Below, one piece after another: positions 42,474-51,545 of a stretch of DNA of 64,000 bases (the first letter of the stretch is position 1; every line of letters begins with the position of its first letter). The position numbers and the translations under genes were made by a program. The notes under the pieces are model-generated. The model did not search any database, was not told the origin of the DNA, and worked only from the letters and a program-made list of their open reading frames with translations. The DNA comes from Paenibacillus macquariensis (GTDB lineage Bacteria > Bacillota > Bacilli > Paenibacillales > Paenibacillaceae), in contig NZ_FTNK01000003.1 of NCBI RefSeq assembly GCF_900156375.1, positions 1-64,000 of the forward strand. Direction: 5' to 3'.

Positions 42474-43883
42474 ATGACACTCAAAGAGAAAAGAGAACAT
42501 CGGCAATATCCCGAACAAACAAAGGTAGATGCTTCACGTGCTACCTATGAACGAGATTATTCAAGACTCATACACTCTCCGACGTTTCGAAGACTTCAAG
42601 GGAAATCACAAGTGTTTGGCGCGGGGACAGGTGATTATTATCGAACGAGGTTGACGCATTCGCTTGAAGTTGCACAAATTGCCCGCGAGGCCTCAAGGAG
42701 TCTGCTACGCTCCTACCCGGAGGTTACGCTTGAGATGGCGGATAATCCAGGCCTTGTTATCGATCCTGAAGTGGTTGAATGTGCATCTATTGCACATGAC
42801 TTTGGACATCCGCCGTTTGGACATAAAGGAGAAGAGGTGCTGGATGGTATCCTCGAGCGGTTTATCGAAGAGAAAGTAAAGGTTGCAACCGAGGGAAAAA
42901 ACGTCTCGCCAGAACATCTTATGAAAGTCCGTAGTGGACTTAAGAACCAATATGAACACTTCGAGGGGAATGCACATAATTTCCGATTAATTATGTTCCT
43001 TGAGAAAAGAGAGAATGTGGACGGTCTGAATCTATCGGATGCAGTCTTGCTGGGCATAAACAAATATCCATTTCCAGGTACGGAACTTAAAAAGGGATTA
43101 TATCAGCATGAATGGCAATATATTTCGCAGATTCGCAATAATTGGGGAATTCCGTATGGTAAGAAGACGTTAGAAGCTCAATTAATGGATTTATGCGATG
43201 ATATTGCGTATTCATCTCATGACTTAGAGGATGGGATTAAAGCGGGGAAGATAGAAGTGCACGAGCATTTCTTATTTGATCCCTATATAATACGTTTGAT
43301 CGTGGAGAAGATTACGACGCTTGAGGATTCTTTCTGGGATGGTATGGAGAAAGAACAGATACAGCCGAAGGTGGAAGAAGTATTGTCTTCATTTCTACAA
43401 GTATGGAAAGAAAAGATGCCGTTATGTGAGAATGACTATTCACGTACAAGACGTGAAGTGAAAGCGTATTGGGTAAGTTATTTCGTAAGTAATCTAGGTG
43501 TTATAGCGGATGGGAATTGGAAGAAGGTCACATTCGTGAAAGACAATGCAGAGAACGAGGACATGCTTCGAACGGTAAGTGTGTTAAAGAGTTTTGCATG
43601 GGTTACGATGATTAAGGACTTGCGGGTACAACGTCTGCAAAAAAGAAGCGAATGGATCATTAAGCGACTCTGGGATGCATTCTTAGATCCAGAAGTATCG
43701 AAGTCGATTATTCCTTCAGACTGGTTGCAACGATATGAGAGAGATCAGCTGAAGGATCAACCGATGTGGACTTGGGAGCATATGGTGATTGATTACATTG
43801 CTGGGATGACAGATGCTTTTGCAGAGAAGATATACAATGAATTATATGGGTTGAAGGTAGGTTCGATCTACGACTTGGATTAA
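42474..43883 (+). CDS. dgt: dGTPase-like HD-domain triphosphohydrolase
   Basis: A 469-residue enzyme that cleaves dGTP or other dNTPs to nucleoside and triphosphate. The HD-domain metal ligands are His62 in RTRLTHSLEV and His108-Asp109 in IAHDFGHPPFGHKGE, with a further Asp in DLCDDIAYSSHDLEDG. Family signatures TFRRLQGKSQVF and EGNAHNFRLI are present. The ATG has AAGGAGAG upstream. It stands alone and has no companion gene. Confidence 0.92.
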   Translation: MTLKEKREHRQYPEQTKVDASRATYERDYSRLIHSPTFRRLQGKSQVFGAGTGDYYRTRLTHSLEVAQIAREASRSLLRSYPEVTLEMADNPGLVIDPEVVECASIAHDFGHPPFGHKGEEVLDGILERFIEEKVKVATEGKNVSPEHLMKVRSGLKNQYEHFEGNAHNFRLIMFLEKRENVDGLNLSDAVLLGINKYPFPGTELKKGLYQHEWQYISQIRNNWGIPYGKKTLEAQLMDLCDDIAYSSHDLEDGIKAGKIEVHEHFLFDPYIIRLIVEKITTLEDSFWDGMEKEQIQPKVEEVLSSFLQVWKEKMPLCENDYSRTRREVKAYWVSYFVSNLGVIADGNWKKVTFVKDNAENEDMLRTVSVLKSFAWVTMIKDLRVQRLQKRSEWIIKRLWDAFLDPEVSKSIIPSDWLQRYERDQLKDQPMWTWEHMVIDYIAGMTDAFAEKIYNELYGLKVGSIYDLD

Positions 43884-44086
43884 GGATAGGATGATAGTAG
43901 ACATTATTTAGTTAATAAATGATGTTGGAGTAGAACGTGCGAAGAGGGATATTGTCCGTTATGGATGGTATCCTTTTTTATTTTGAAAAAAAGTTATGGA
44001 TATTTCAGGTAAATCACATTACAATAACATCCATAGGGATGGTTAATGGATGTTATTCGGATGATAAATGGATGGAGGAGCGTATT

Positions 44087-44479
44087 GTGTCGGAATTAGA
44101 AAAAGTTACGATCAACTTAGGAGCAGTGGATTTAGGTCAGATTGATTTATTGGTGGAGGAAGGATTTTATTCGAACCGGACAGATTTTATTCGCCAGTCG
44201 ATACGGCAACAACTTATCGTTCATTCTGGAGAGATAAAGCAAACGACAACGTATAAGTATAGTGCGTTAGGTGTGTTTAAATATTCCTTAGATGAACTAG
44301 AAGAGTTACAACGAGATAATAAGAAATTGGAGCTTAAAGTGATTGGTACGCTAATTATTGATCAGAATGTCCCTCTTACCTTAGTGCAAGAAACATTCAA
44401 GAGTGTTAAAGTATTCGGAATTATTAAAGCAAGAACAGACATCAAGAATTATTTACAGACTTTGCGTGATCTTTCCTAA
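44087..44479 (+). CDS. Ribbon-helix-helix (CopG-like) transcriptional regulator
   Basis: A 130-residue protein with an N-terminal ribbon-helix-helix (VTINLGAVDLGQIDLLVEEG then NRTDFIRQSIRQQL) and a C-terminal domain of about 80 residues. The start is GTG at 44087, 8 nt after GGAGGAG; the longer frame from 43937 has no ribosome site. It lies 18 nt before an ABC exporter gene, so it may regulate that gene. Confidence 0.78.
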   Translation: MSELEKVTINLGAVDLGQIDLLVEEGFYSNRTDFIRQSIRQQLIVHSGEIKQTTTYKYSALGVFKYSLDELEELQRDNKKLELKVIGTLIIDQNVPLTLVQETFKSVKVFGIIKARTDIKNYLQTLRDLS

Positions 44480-44497
44480 AGAAAAGAGGAATTCGTA

Positions 44498-46261
44498 ATG
44501 AGTCAAGGTAAGACGATGAACAGGCTATTCTTTTATATGAAAAGACAACGGCTACTCTATGCTGGTTTGACGTTCACGATGTTATTAGGTGTCGCCTTAG
44601 AGTTGTGGATAGCTTGGTTCTTATCGAATGTGACTAATGCTGCGTCAGTAGGAGAAATAGAGCGCTGGCCATTTTTCATAGGGTTAGGGGCAGTCGTACT
44701 GGTCTTGATTGGATTAAATGCTTACTTAGATCATTATTGGAAAACGAAAGTATCTGTGAACATCCGAAAAGATATGCGCAACGATACCATGGAACAATTA
44801 CTTAAGGTGAGTGTTCCATATCGGGATGATAACCATTCCGGGGAATTATTGTCTCGTATAACAACTGATAATCAAGCGGTTGGGAACGGGTGTGGGCATA
44901 CGCTCATGTCGTTAATTAAGAATCCTATTCTTATTATGGCTTCATTCGTATATCTACTTCTCATTCATTGGCAGTTAGCATTAATCTGTCTAGGCATTGG
45001 TCCTTTGACGGTATTGATCGGCGGCGTATTTGGTAAATTAATGAGATCGAATACGGGGAATTTACAGGAAACGTTGGGACGTATGTCAGCTTTTCTACAG
45101 GATGTACTTGGTGGTGTAGCAGTTGTAAAAACATTTGGGTTAGAGCGTAAATTGCTGCGTAAATTCAGTCGACACAATGCTACGCTGGTTCAATTGGAAA
45201 CAAACGGAGGTAAGATTGAAGGTGCAGCGACTTCAGTTTCAGAAGTATTTGGAAATCTAACTTTTTTGATCGCCATATTAGTTGCCGCATTTTGGGTTGC
45301 TAAAGGTTCCTTAGAGGTTGGGGCAATGTTAGCATTCATTCAACTGATGAATTATTTAGTAGGACCGTTCATGCAATTGCCGGGACAGTGGGCTTCATTT
45401 CAAGGCTCACTCGGGAGTGCGGATCGTATATTTTCTTTACTGGACGCACCAACGGAAGTTGAAAAGCTACCTGAAGAAGGACACGCCAACAAGGTGTTTA
45501 GAAGTTTGACGATGAGTGATGTTACCTTTCAATATTCAAGTTCCAGTACTCCAGTCCTCGATTCTGTATGTTTTCATGCCACCGGCGGTGAGGTTGTTGC
45601 GGTTGTAGGAGCAAGCGGAGGGGGCAAGTCGACATTATTCAAATTGTTACTTGGATTCTATCCCATAACAGCAGGCAAGATATCTATTGATGGTAACAAT
45701 ACCGCGGAAATGTCTTTACATGAATTGAGAGGTTACTTCTCATATGTTCCTCAAGAGAACCATCTCTTCACGGGTACCATACGAGATAATATTGCCGATG
45801 GAAAGGTCGATGCTTCAGAGGAGGAAATTATGAATGCTGCTCGTAGTGCTAATGCTTATGACTTCATTATGGAAATGGAGGAAGGGTTAGATACGCAAGT
45901 TGGAGAACGGGGAACTCGTCTGTCAGGTGGGCAGAAACAACGGATTTCTATTGCTCGCGCCATTTTGAGAAACGCACCTGTATTATTGCTTGATGAGGCT
46001 ACGGCCGCACTTGATAATGAAAGTGAACGTCTTGTCCAGGATGCTCTATTGAAGCTGATGGTAGGACGCACAACGTTGGTCATTGCACACAGGTTGTCTA
46101 CCATCACACATGCAGATCGAATTCTTGTGATGGAGAACGGCAGGATTGTGGAAAATGGTCATCATACAGATCTCATGCGACAGGGAGAAAGATACTTTCG
46201 GCTCTATACAACTCAATTGCAAAAAGAAGTGACTCATGAAGAGACGCTTAAACAAGGTTAG
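44498..46261 (+). CDS. ABC exporter, fused membrane and ATPase domains
   Basis: A 587-residue half-transporter with six membrane helices (residues 15-310) and a C-terminal ATPase: Walker A GASGGGKST at 371-379, signature LSGGQKQR, Walker B VLLLDEATAALD and the switch His in IAHRLSTI. It works as a dimer exporting a lipid, peptide or drug. The ATG follows AAAAGAGG. It is probably co-transcribed with the RHH regulator just upstream. Confidence 0.92.
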   Translation: MSQGKTMNRLFFYMKRQRLLYAGLTFTMLLGVALELWIAWFLSNVTNAASVGEIERWPFFIGLGAVVLVLIGLNAYLDHYWKTKVSVNIRKDMRNDTMEQLLKVSVPYRDDNHSGELLSRITTDNQAVGNGCGHTLMSLIKNPILIMASFVYLLLIHWQLALICLGIGPLTVLIGGVFGKLMRSNTGNLQETLGRMSAFLQDVLGGVAVVKTFGLERKLLRKFSRHNATLVQLETNGGKIEGAATSVSEVFGNLTFLIAILVAAFWVAKGSLEVGAMLAFIQLMNYLVGPFMQLPGQWASFQGSLGSADRIFSLLDAPTEVEKLPEEGHANKVFRSLTMSDVTFQYSSSSTPVLDSVCFHATGGEVVAVVGASGGGKSTLFKLLLGFYPITAGKISIDGNNTAEMSLHELRGYFSYVPQENHLFTGTIRDNIADGKVDASEEEIMNAARSANAYDFIMEMEEGLDTQVGERGTRLSGGQKQRISIARAILRNAPVLLLDEATAALDNESERLVQDALLKLMVGRTTLVIAHRLSTITHADRILVMENGRIVENGHHTDLMRQGERYFRLYTTQLQKEVTHEETLKQG

Positions 46262-46292
46262 CTGAATCTAGAGTTTCTTCGCGAAATCATAT

Positions 46293-46344
46293 AAATATAA
46301 GAAGAGCCGAGGGGAGGCATCTCCATTCGGCTCTTCTTATATTT
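46293..46344. terminator. Bidirectional terminator
   Basis: AAATATAAGAAGAGCCGA pairs with TCGGCTCTTCTTATATTT, a stem of about 18 bp with a GGGAGGCATCTCC-type inner loop. It serves the ABC exporter and the convergent dehydrogenase. Confidence 0.92.
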
Positions 46345-46349
46345 CACTC

Positions 46350-47321
46350 TTAGTATTTCAAATTATAATTGACTAGATTTCGTGGAGGAACTTGTCCTTC
46401 TATATAAGCCTTTAAATTATTTATAAAAATATCAATGACACGTTTATCGTAATGTTCGGTGCTCCCCGCAATATGTGATGTCATAATGACTTGCTTCATA
46501 CTCCACAGAGGATGATCTGTTGGTAAAGGTTCCTCTTCAAATACATCCAGACCTGCGTAACGGATAATGCCATTCTCCAATGCTTCCAATAGAGCATCTG
46601 TACTCACTGTAGGACCACGACCTACATTAATGAAGCAAGCACCTGGTTTGATGCTATTAAAGGCCGTTGTATCGAATATGTGATAAGTCTCCTCGGTAAG
46701 AGGCAGAATATTAACAATGTAATCACTTTGGGCTAATGCGTGGTGTAAATGTTCCATGGTATACATGGTATCAACGTTCGAATCAGACTTGCCAGAACGC
46801 CTTACGCCGACAATATTCATACCAAATGCCTTGGCAATTCTTGCCGTCTCACTACCAATTTCGCCTACACCGACAATGACGATGGTCTTACCTCGTAATT
46901 CAGTCAATGTGGCTGATCCGTCAGGTCCCACATTGGAATCCCATCGATTCGCTTGTTGGTTCTGAATCGATTGTTGGATACCTCTGGAGAAGGCTAGAAT
47001 CATGGCGAAGATGGATTCAGCAATAGGGACGGCATGTACACCGCTGGAAGTCGTCAATAAGATACCTTGTTCAGAGAACTGATTCAAAGGCATCTTATCT
47101 ACACCTGCAGACCAAGATTGAATCCATTTCAATGGGCTGTCAACTTGGAGAACATGTTGTTCGATGACTTTAGACCATCCCAACAATATTTCGGCTTTCT
47201 TTAGAAGTTCTGGATCCAATTCTTTGCTTTTACCTACCGTAATCGTGTACCCCGGAGCAATCTCTTGGATTGTGTTAAGTTGCTGAGGTGATAATTGATG
47301 TAGACTAATAATTTGATGCAT
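46350..47321 (-). CDS. D-2-hydroxyacid dehydrogenase family protein
   Basis: A 323-residue NAD(P)-dependent enzyme. The Rossmann motif is VGVGEIGSETAR, and the catalytic Arg, Glu and His lie in INVGRGPTV, LDVFEEEPLP and SHIAGSTEHY. The substrate may be glycerate, hydroxypyruvate, glyoxylate or lactate; the sequence does not tell which. TAGGAGG stands before the ATG. It is monocistronic, convergent with the ABC exporter. Confidence 0.88.
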   Translation of the reverse strand: MHQIISLHQLSPQQLNTIQEIAPGYTITVGKSKELDPELLKKAEILLGWSKVIEQHVLQVDSPLKWIQSWSAGVDKMPLNQFSEQGILLTTSSGVHAVPIAESIFAMILAFSRGIQQSIQNQQANRWDSNVGPDGSATLTELRGKTIVIVGVGEIGSETARIAKAFGMNIVGVRRSGKSDSNVDTMYTMEHLHHALAQSDYIVNILPLTEETYHIFDTTAFNSIKPGACFINVGRGPTVSTDALLEALENGIIRYAGLDVFEEEPLPTDHPLWSMKQVIMTSHIAGSTEHYDKRVIDIFINNLKAYIEGQVPPRNLVNYNLKY

Positions 47322-47722
47322 GATTTCAACCTCCTAAGATAGATCGTGTACATCGTATAAAAAGCATAACAGATTGAACCTTATATATCATATAATCTGG
47401 GATATTCCATGATAAATATAGGATTTAATGGGAAAAAATCATCATAAAAAGCTAGAAAAATAATAAATAAAAAAAATATGATCTGACCAATTTATTCTAA
47501 AAGGTGACATTTAAATGGGTATTTATTAAAAAATACGAACACTCTGAAGCCTTGGTTCTACTGGATTTGATTGAAAAATGTAATATTTTGGAGGGGTGAT
47601 CATGGTGTGATTGAGAGGGGGTTTTTACTGTCTGCCCGTAGATATACGGGTTGAGCATTAGAACTGAAACAGTTATAATTACAAATGTTAGTTATCTTAT
47701 GTCAGTCATAGGAGCCTAAAAT
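47322..47722. other. AT-rich intergenic stretch with a possible 15-codon leader
   Basis: No gene of usual size. GGAGGGG at 47590-47596 is a strong ribosome site. It precedes ATG GTG TGA (47602) and, in another frame, GTG at 47607 opening a 15-codon frame (IERGFLLSARRYTG after the start) that ends at 47654. A GCCCGTA/TACGGGT hairpin overlaps its end. A leader peptide before thpR is possible but unproven. Confidence 0.3.
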
Positions 47723-48304
47723 ATGAGAACACACCCAACAAATACTGGCTCGCAAAGGTTGTTTGTAGCTGTAAGAGTATCAGATGAACTTCGATGGATG
47801 TTAGAGGAACAGTGTAGCGATTGGAAGGAGCATCTTCCTTTCCGTAAATGGACATTTCCTGAAGACTATCATATTACTTTACAATTTCTCGGTGATGTAG
47901 AGTCAGAGAAGATTCCAGACCTATGTGAATCTTTACGGCATAGTGCATCGCAAGCTTCACCCTTTACGTTAGGCGTTGGATATTGGTCCACCTTCGGCTT
48001 GGCGGAATCACCAAGAGTGTTGTGGGCAAGTGTCACAGGTAGCCTAGAGCGACTTGGACGTCTCCAACAAGCAGTAACTGAATCTACAGAATTACTAGGA
48101 TTTCATAAAGAAACACGTGAGTACCGGCCCCATATCACTTTGGCACGTAAATACGAAGGAGAATCTACTTTTCAGGGACAAGCATTATTATCGTCAATAC
48201 CGTCCTTGGAGTCATTACCTTGGTATATCAGTGAATTTGTACTATTCTCCACGAAAATGGGTTCTCAACCTATGTATGAAGTCGTGGACAAATTTTCCTT
48301 ATAA
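47723..48304 (+). CDS. thpR: RNA 2',3'-cyclic phosphodiesterase (2H family)
   Basis: A 193-residue enzyme with both HxT motifs of the 2H phosphoesterase fold: HITLQF at His50 and HITLAR at His137. It opens 2',3'-cyclic phosphates to 2'-phosphates and was first described as an RNA ligase. Length is typical of ThpR. The ATG follows ATAGGAGCC. No functional link to its neighbours is evident. Confidence 0.9.
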   Translation: MRTHPTNTGSQRLFVAVRVSDELRWMLEEQCSDWKEHLPFRKWTFPEDYHITLQFLGDVESEKIPDLCESLRHSASQASPFTLGVGYWSTFGLAESPRVLWASVTGSLERLGRLQQAVTESTELLGFHKETREYRPHITLARKYEGESTFQGQALLSSIPSLESLPWYISEFVLFSTKMGSQPMYEVVDKFSL

Positions 48305-48395
48305 ATATAATGTTTCGAAAATGGCTAGAATGGTTATTTAAAACCTATATTTTCGGTTACATTTTAGGAAAGTGCCGGAATTTTGGGAGGTAAAT

Positions 48396-49184
48396 ATGAA
48401 TTTAATTAGACAAAACCGCTGGGTTGCACTCTTGATCGGTGTTATTTTAGTGTGTTTCTCTGCGATATGTCTGCTGTTGCAGATAGAAGAAAAGCAAGAT
48501 ATAGGGAAATTGTACAAGCCTGTTGTTATTAAAGGAACAGATATTCATAGATTTAATCCTTTGTTAATGTCCTCTATAGAGAATCAGGAATCGTTTCACG
48601 TATTGAACGATAATCAACAGTTCTTTGTGAAGCAAAAAGAAGTGACGACCACTTCAGGGAAATCAACCGACAGTAAGAAACTGACAACGGAAAAAGTTGA
48701 GCAAGTGAACAAATCGACCGAGGTTAACTCTCGGCTCAACCCCCCCAAAGCATTATTCTTTACTCGGACGCAGATGTTAAGTCAGAATGAGAAAGATCTT
48801 TCGACTTGGCAATACACTGTAACGGATAAAGAACTGCTTCTGCTCCGTAAAATCGTGATGGCAGAAGCGGAAGGTGAACCGTACCAAGGCAAAGTGGCAG
48901 TTGCCAATGTTGTCTTAAACCGGCTGCGGTCAGCCAACTTCCCAAAAACTATTTATAAAGTAATTTATCAGAAATATCAATTCAGCCCTGTGGCTAATGG
49001 GCGATTTGATCGTGTTAATCCTAATGAGGATTCAATTTATGCGGTTAATGAGGCATTAAATGGACATAAAGAAGTTAGTGATGATACGTATTATTTTCTA
49101 TCGCTAAAGCTAGCTGATGATTTAACAGTGCACAACACGCGTACATTTAGTAAACGAATCGGCAATCATTCATTCTATAAGTAG
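48396..49184 (+). CDS. Cell wall hydrolase, SleB domain
   Basis: A 262-residue protein with one N-terminal membrane segment or signal (about 10-28), a low-complexity Ser/Thr/Lys linker, and a C-terminal Hydrolase_2 (SleB/CwlJ) domain. The catalytic Glu lies in VMAEAEGEPYQGKVAVANV, then VLNRLRSANFP and a YYFLSLKLAD block. SleB-type enzymes are lytic transglycosylases acting on spore cortex or the cell wall. GGGAGG precedes the ATG at 48396. No LysM or PG-binding domain is present. Confidence 0.87.
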   Translation: MNLIRQNRWVALLIGVILVCFSAICLLLQIEEKQDIGKLYKPVVIKGTDIHRFNPLLMSSIENQESFHVLNDNQQFFVKQKEVTTTSGKSTDSKKLTTEKVEQVNKSTEVNSRLNPPKALFFTRTQMLSQNEKDLSTWQYTVTDKELLLLRKIVMAEAEGEPYQGKVAVANVVLNRLRSANFPKTIYKVIYQKYQFSPVANGRFDRVNPNEDSIYAVNEALNGHKEVSDDTYYFLSLKLADDLTVHNTRTFSKRIGNHSFYK

Positions 49185-49276
49185 TCATGTTCAATCTTTA
49201 GATCATGTTGTTGGATCTATAAAGATGTATTTTGTTATGTTCTAGTATGCCGCATTCGTAGAGATATCATCACCAA

Positions 49277-49312
49277 AAACAACTCCCCTGTTGTTATAGT
49301 GGGGAGTTGTTT
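49277..49312. terminator. Terminator between the SleB-domain gene and the glycosyltransferase
   Basis: AAACAACTCCCC pairs with GGGGAGTTGTTT around TGTTGTTATAGT. The A and T flanks serve both converging genes. Confidence 0.85.
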
Positions 49313-49320
49313 AACGTATC

Positions 49321-50481
49321 CTAAGGGTTGACTACTGTCGTCCAAGCGGTTGGGGTATGGGATTGCTCTATAACCATATTTAAGACGGTCTGAGCGCAGT
49401 ATGCGGGCTGTAGGTACGGTTCGATTCGTTTGGGTTGTTGTCTGCGGGCTTCGAACTGTTCATAGTGGTCCGTTATTAAATGAAACCACTTTTCAATAAC
49501 ATCTGGCGAATGAATCGTTTCTGCAAACCCTTGATTTACAAAAAAGCGACTATTTTGCTCTTCTTGTCCTGGGATAGCTTCATGGAATAACATCGGAATT
49601 CCTTTAGCGAGACCTTCTGTACAAGTCATACCACCCGGTTTCGTAATCAATAGATCAGATACATCCATGAGCTTATTAATCTGATCCGTATATCCAAGAA
49701 TCGTGATATGTGGGTGGTCGTACATCGAATTCTCTGCCATTTTTTCTTGAAGTTTCATGTTGCTACCCGTACAAAAAATGAGCTGGATTCGGTCTGCCCA
49801 TGAAGTTAACTGACGCAGTAATTCAGGTTTAAGTGTTAGACCCCATCCTCCACTCATGATGAGTACGGTTGGCATACTTTTTAGCTTCAATTCTTTACGA
49901 AGTTGGTTTTTATCACCTATCTTCCAAAAATCAGGATGGACAGGAATACCTGTTGTCTGGATTTTGTCGGGTTGTACACCACGTTCAATCAGCAGGTTCT
50001 TGACCTTCGGTGAGGACGCTAAATAGTGACTAACTTCTGGACTAATCCATGCTCCGTGAACATCATAATCTGTGATAAGTGTAATAAGTGGAACATCAAT
50101 CCCCTGTTTTTTCAATCTCGCAATGACATTGTTTGGGATAGGGTGAGTACATATGATCACGTCAGGTTTAAGCTGTGAAATGACTTGAGCTGCATGTGTA
50201 TAGAAAATACGATGAAGAGCAAGTTGAGTGAGCCTATTCAACGATTTGTCATATTTATTTCGGTAGAACATGCCTATGATGGCTGGCGATGTATTAATCG
50301 TTTTGCGGTACGCAGATAGTATCCAAGGCCCAATGGTTGGATTTAAGAAATTACCAAGCTCGATAACTCTGCATTGTAAATGTGGATGAAGCATCTTCAT
50401 TCCGTTGGCCAAGGCATGAGCAGCTTGCGTATGTCCTGTTCCGAATCCTTCCGATAACAGTAATACTCTCTTTTTTCTCAT
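49321..50481 (-). CDS. MGDG-synthase-like glycosyltransferase (UgtP/YpfP type)
   Basis: A 386-residue GT28-type enzyme with an N-terminal MGDG_synth domain (LLLSEGFGTGHTQAAHALANG, IICTHPIPNNVIARL) and a C-terminal nucleotide-sugar half (SGGWGLTLKPELL, KPGGMTCTEGLAKGIPMLFHEAIPGQEEQN). Relatives add glucose or galactose to diacylglycerol for membrane glycolipid and lipoteichoic-acid anchors. AGGTGAT precedes the ATG. The acceptor lipid cannot be read from sequence. Confidence 0.85.
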   Translation of the reverse strand: MRKKRVLLLSEGFGTGHTQAAHALANGMKMLHPHLQCRVIELGNFLNPTIGPWILSAYRKTINTSPAIIGMFYRNKYDKSLNRLTQLALHRIFYTHAAQVISQLKPDVIICTHPIPNNVIARLKKQGIDVPLITLITDYDVHGAWISPEVSHYLASSPKVKNLLIERGVQPDKIQTTGIPVHPDFWKIGDKNQLRKELKLKSMPTVLIMSGGWGLTLKPELLRQLTSWADRIQLIFCTGSNMKLQEKMAENSMYDHPHITILGYTDQINKLMDVSDLLITKPGGMTCTEGLAKGIPMLFHEAIPGQEEQNSRFFVNQGFAETIHSPDVIEKWFHLITDHYEQFEARRQQPKRIEPYLQPAYCAQTVLNMVIEQSHTPTAWTTVVNP

Positions 50482-50693
50482 GAGATCACCTATTTCTTTA
50501 TCGTTCTATAACTTACACTTACAATAAATGGGGCATTGTTATGTAATTATGTATTTATTATAAGGCAGATGCAACCTTTTCTAAATAGACCAGAGGAGGT
50601 TTTTATTCCTAGACTTTGGACGGGGAAGATTTATTGAATATATATGGACAAGAGAATGGGATTATTTATAAATAATTAATTATGAACTTGATG

Positions 50694-50722
50694 TTGATAT
50701 TTAAATATGAGCATGTTAAAAT
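50694..50722 (+). promoter_or_regulatory. Sigma-A-type promoter for the TetR gene
   Basis: TTGATA, exactly 17 bp, TAAAAT. The predicted start site is just before the 23-bp inverted repeat at 50737. The rest of the 325-bp gap from 50482 shows no gene. Confidence 0.7.
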
Positions 50723-50736
50723 GATTTATGACCAAG

Positions 50737-50759
50737 TGACCGTTAATGAAAATTAGTCA
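50737..50759. promoter_or_regulatory. TetR operator-like repeat, site 1
   Basis: TGAC-N15-GTCA, extending outward to AAGTGAC/GTCACTT. It lies just downstream of the TetR promoter, as expected for autorepression. The same arrangement recurs at 51485. Confidence 0.65.
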
Positions 50760-50806
50760 CTTTCCAAGGATGAACAAACAACATCATAAAAGAAGGAGGC
50801 GATATA

Positions 50807-51400
50807 ATGGCTGTGACGGATCGGCGTAAGCAAGTGTTAGCTTCTGCGGCCCAGTCCTTTGCAACATTTGGATACAAAGCAACAACCATGGATCAAGTAG
50901 CAAAGATAGCAAATGTAGGTAAGGGAACGATCTACACGTTCTTTGCGAATAAGGAAGAACTCTTTGATGAAATTCTCTATGGAGCCATCTTAGATATGAA
51001 GAAGATTGCAGATCGAGAAATCAGTCGAGACAAGGAATTTTTTGATAACCTATATAGAGTTCTTGATCGTTTACTTGAATATCGTAGAGAACATGAGTTA
51101 TTCATCAAGTTATCGCATGAGGTGAGGGACTTTGGAACGCCACAAGCTCTTGAAGCGCTCGATAAAGTAGAGAATGTCATATTGGAGTATATGGAGCGGG
51201 AATTAAAGCTCGCGTTGGATAACAAGGAAATCAAACCATGTGATCCCAAAATTGTAGCGAATGTCATATTAAGATTGTACATTACATTAACTACAGAATC
51301 TAGAAAGTCTTCTGAGCCATTGAATAAGGAAGAGATTAAGCATTACTTTCGTTTGTTTCTCTCTGAAGGGTTGGCAGAAGTGCGAGATGTAACTGTATAA
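50807..51400 (+). CDS. TetR/AcrR family regulator of the YhgE-like gene
   Basis: A 197-residue repressor with an N-terminal TetR helix-turn-helix (RRKQVLASAAQSFATFGYKA, VGKGTIYTFFANKEELF) and an all-helical ligand-binding domain. GAAGGAGGC precedes the ATG. It lies before a YhgE/Pip-type membrane gene, and each gene has a TGAC-N15-GTCA repeat in its control region. Together these suggest this regulator represses itself and the neighbour. The ligand is unknown. Confidence 0.88.
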   Translation: MAVTDRRKQVLASAAQSFATFGYKATTMDQVAKIANVGKGTIYTFFANKEELFDEILYGAILDMKKIADREISRDKEFFDNLYRVLDRLLEYRREHELFIKLSHEVRDFGTPQALEALDKVENVILEYMERELKLALDNKEIKPCDPKIVANVILRLYITLTTESRKSSEPLNKEEIKHYFRLFLSEGLAEVRDVTV

Positions 51401-51484
51401 TTAGAAACGAACTTCCTGTGGAAGCGATGCGTAGGAACTGAGAATGGCATCGAATTCGTAGAGAAGTTTTTCTACGCTCTAAGT

Positions 51485-51507
51485 TGACCGAATGAGAAAA
51501 GTGGTCA
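51485..51507. promoter_or_regulatory. TetR operator-like repeat, site 2
   Basis: TGAC-N15-GTCA, with TGACC/GGTCA halves, 39 bp before the YhgE-like start. Half-sites and spacing equal site 1, and TGACCG is identical. Confidence 0.65.
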
Positions 51508-51545
51508 TTATGTATTCGTGAAAATTAAGGAGAGAAAATGAGATT

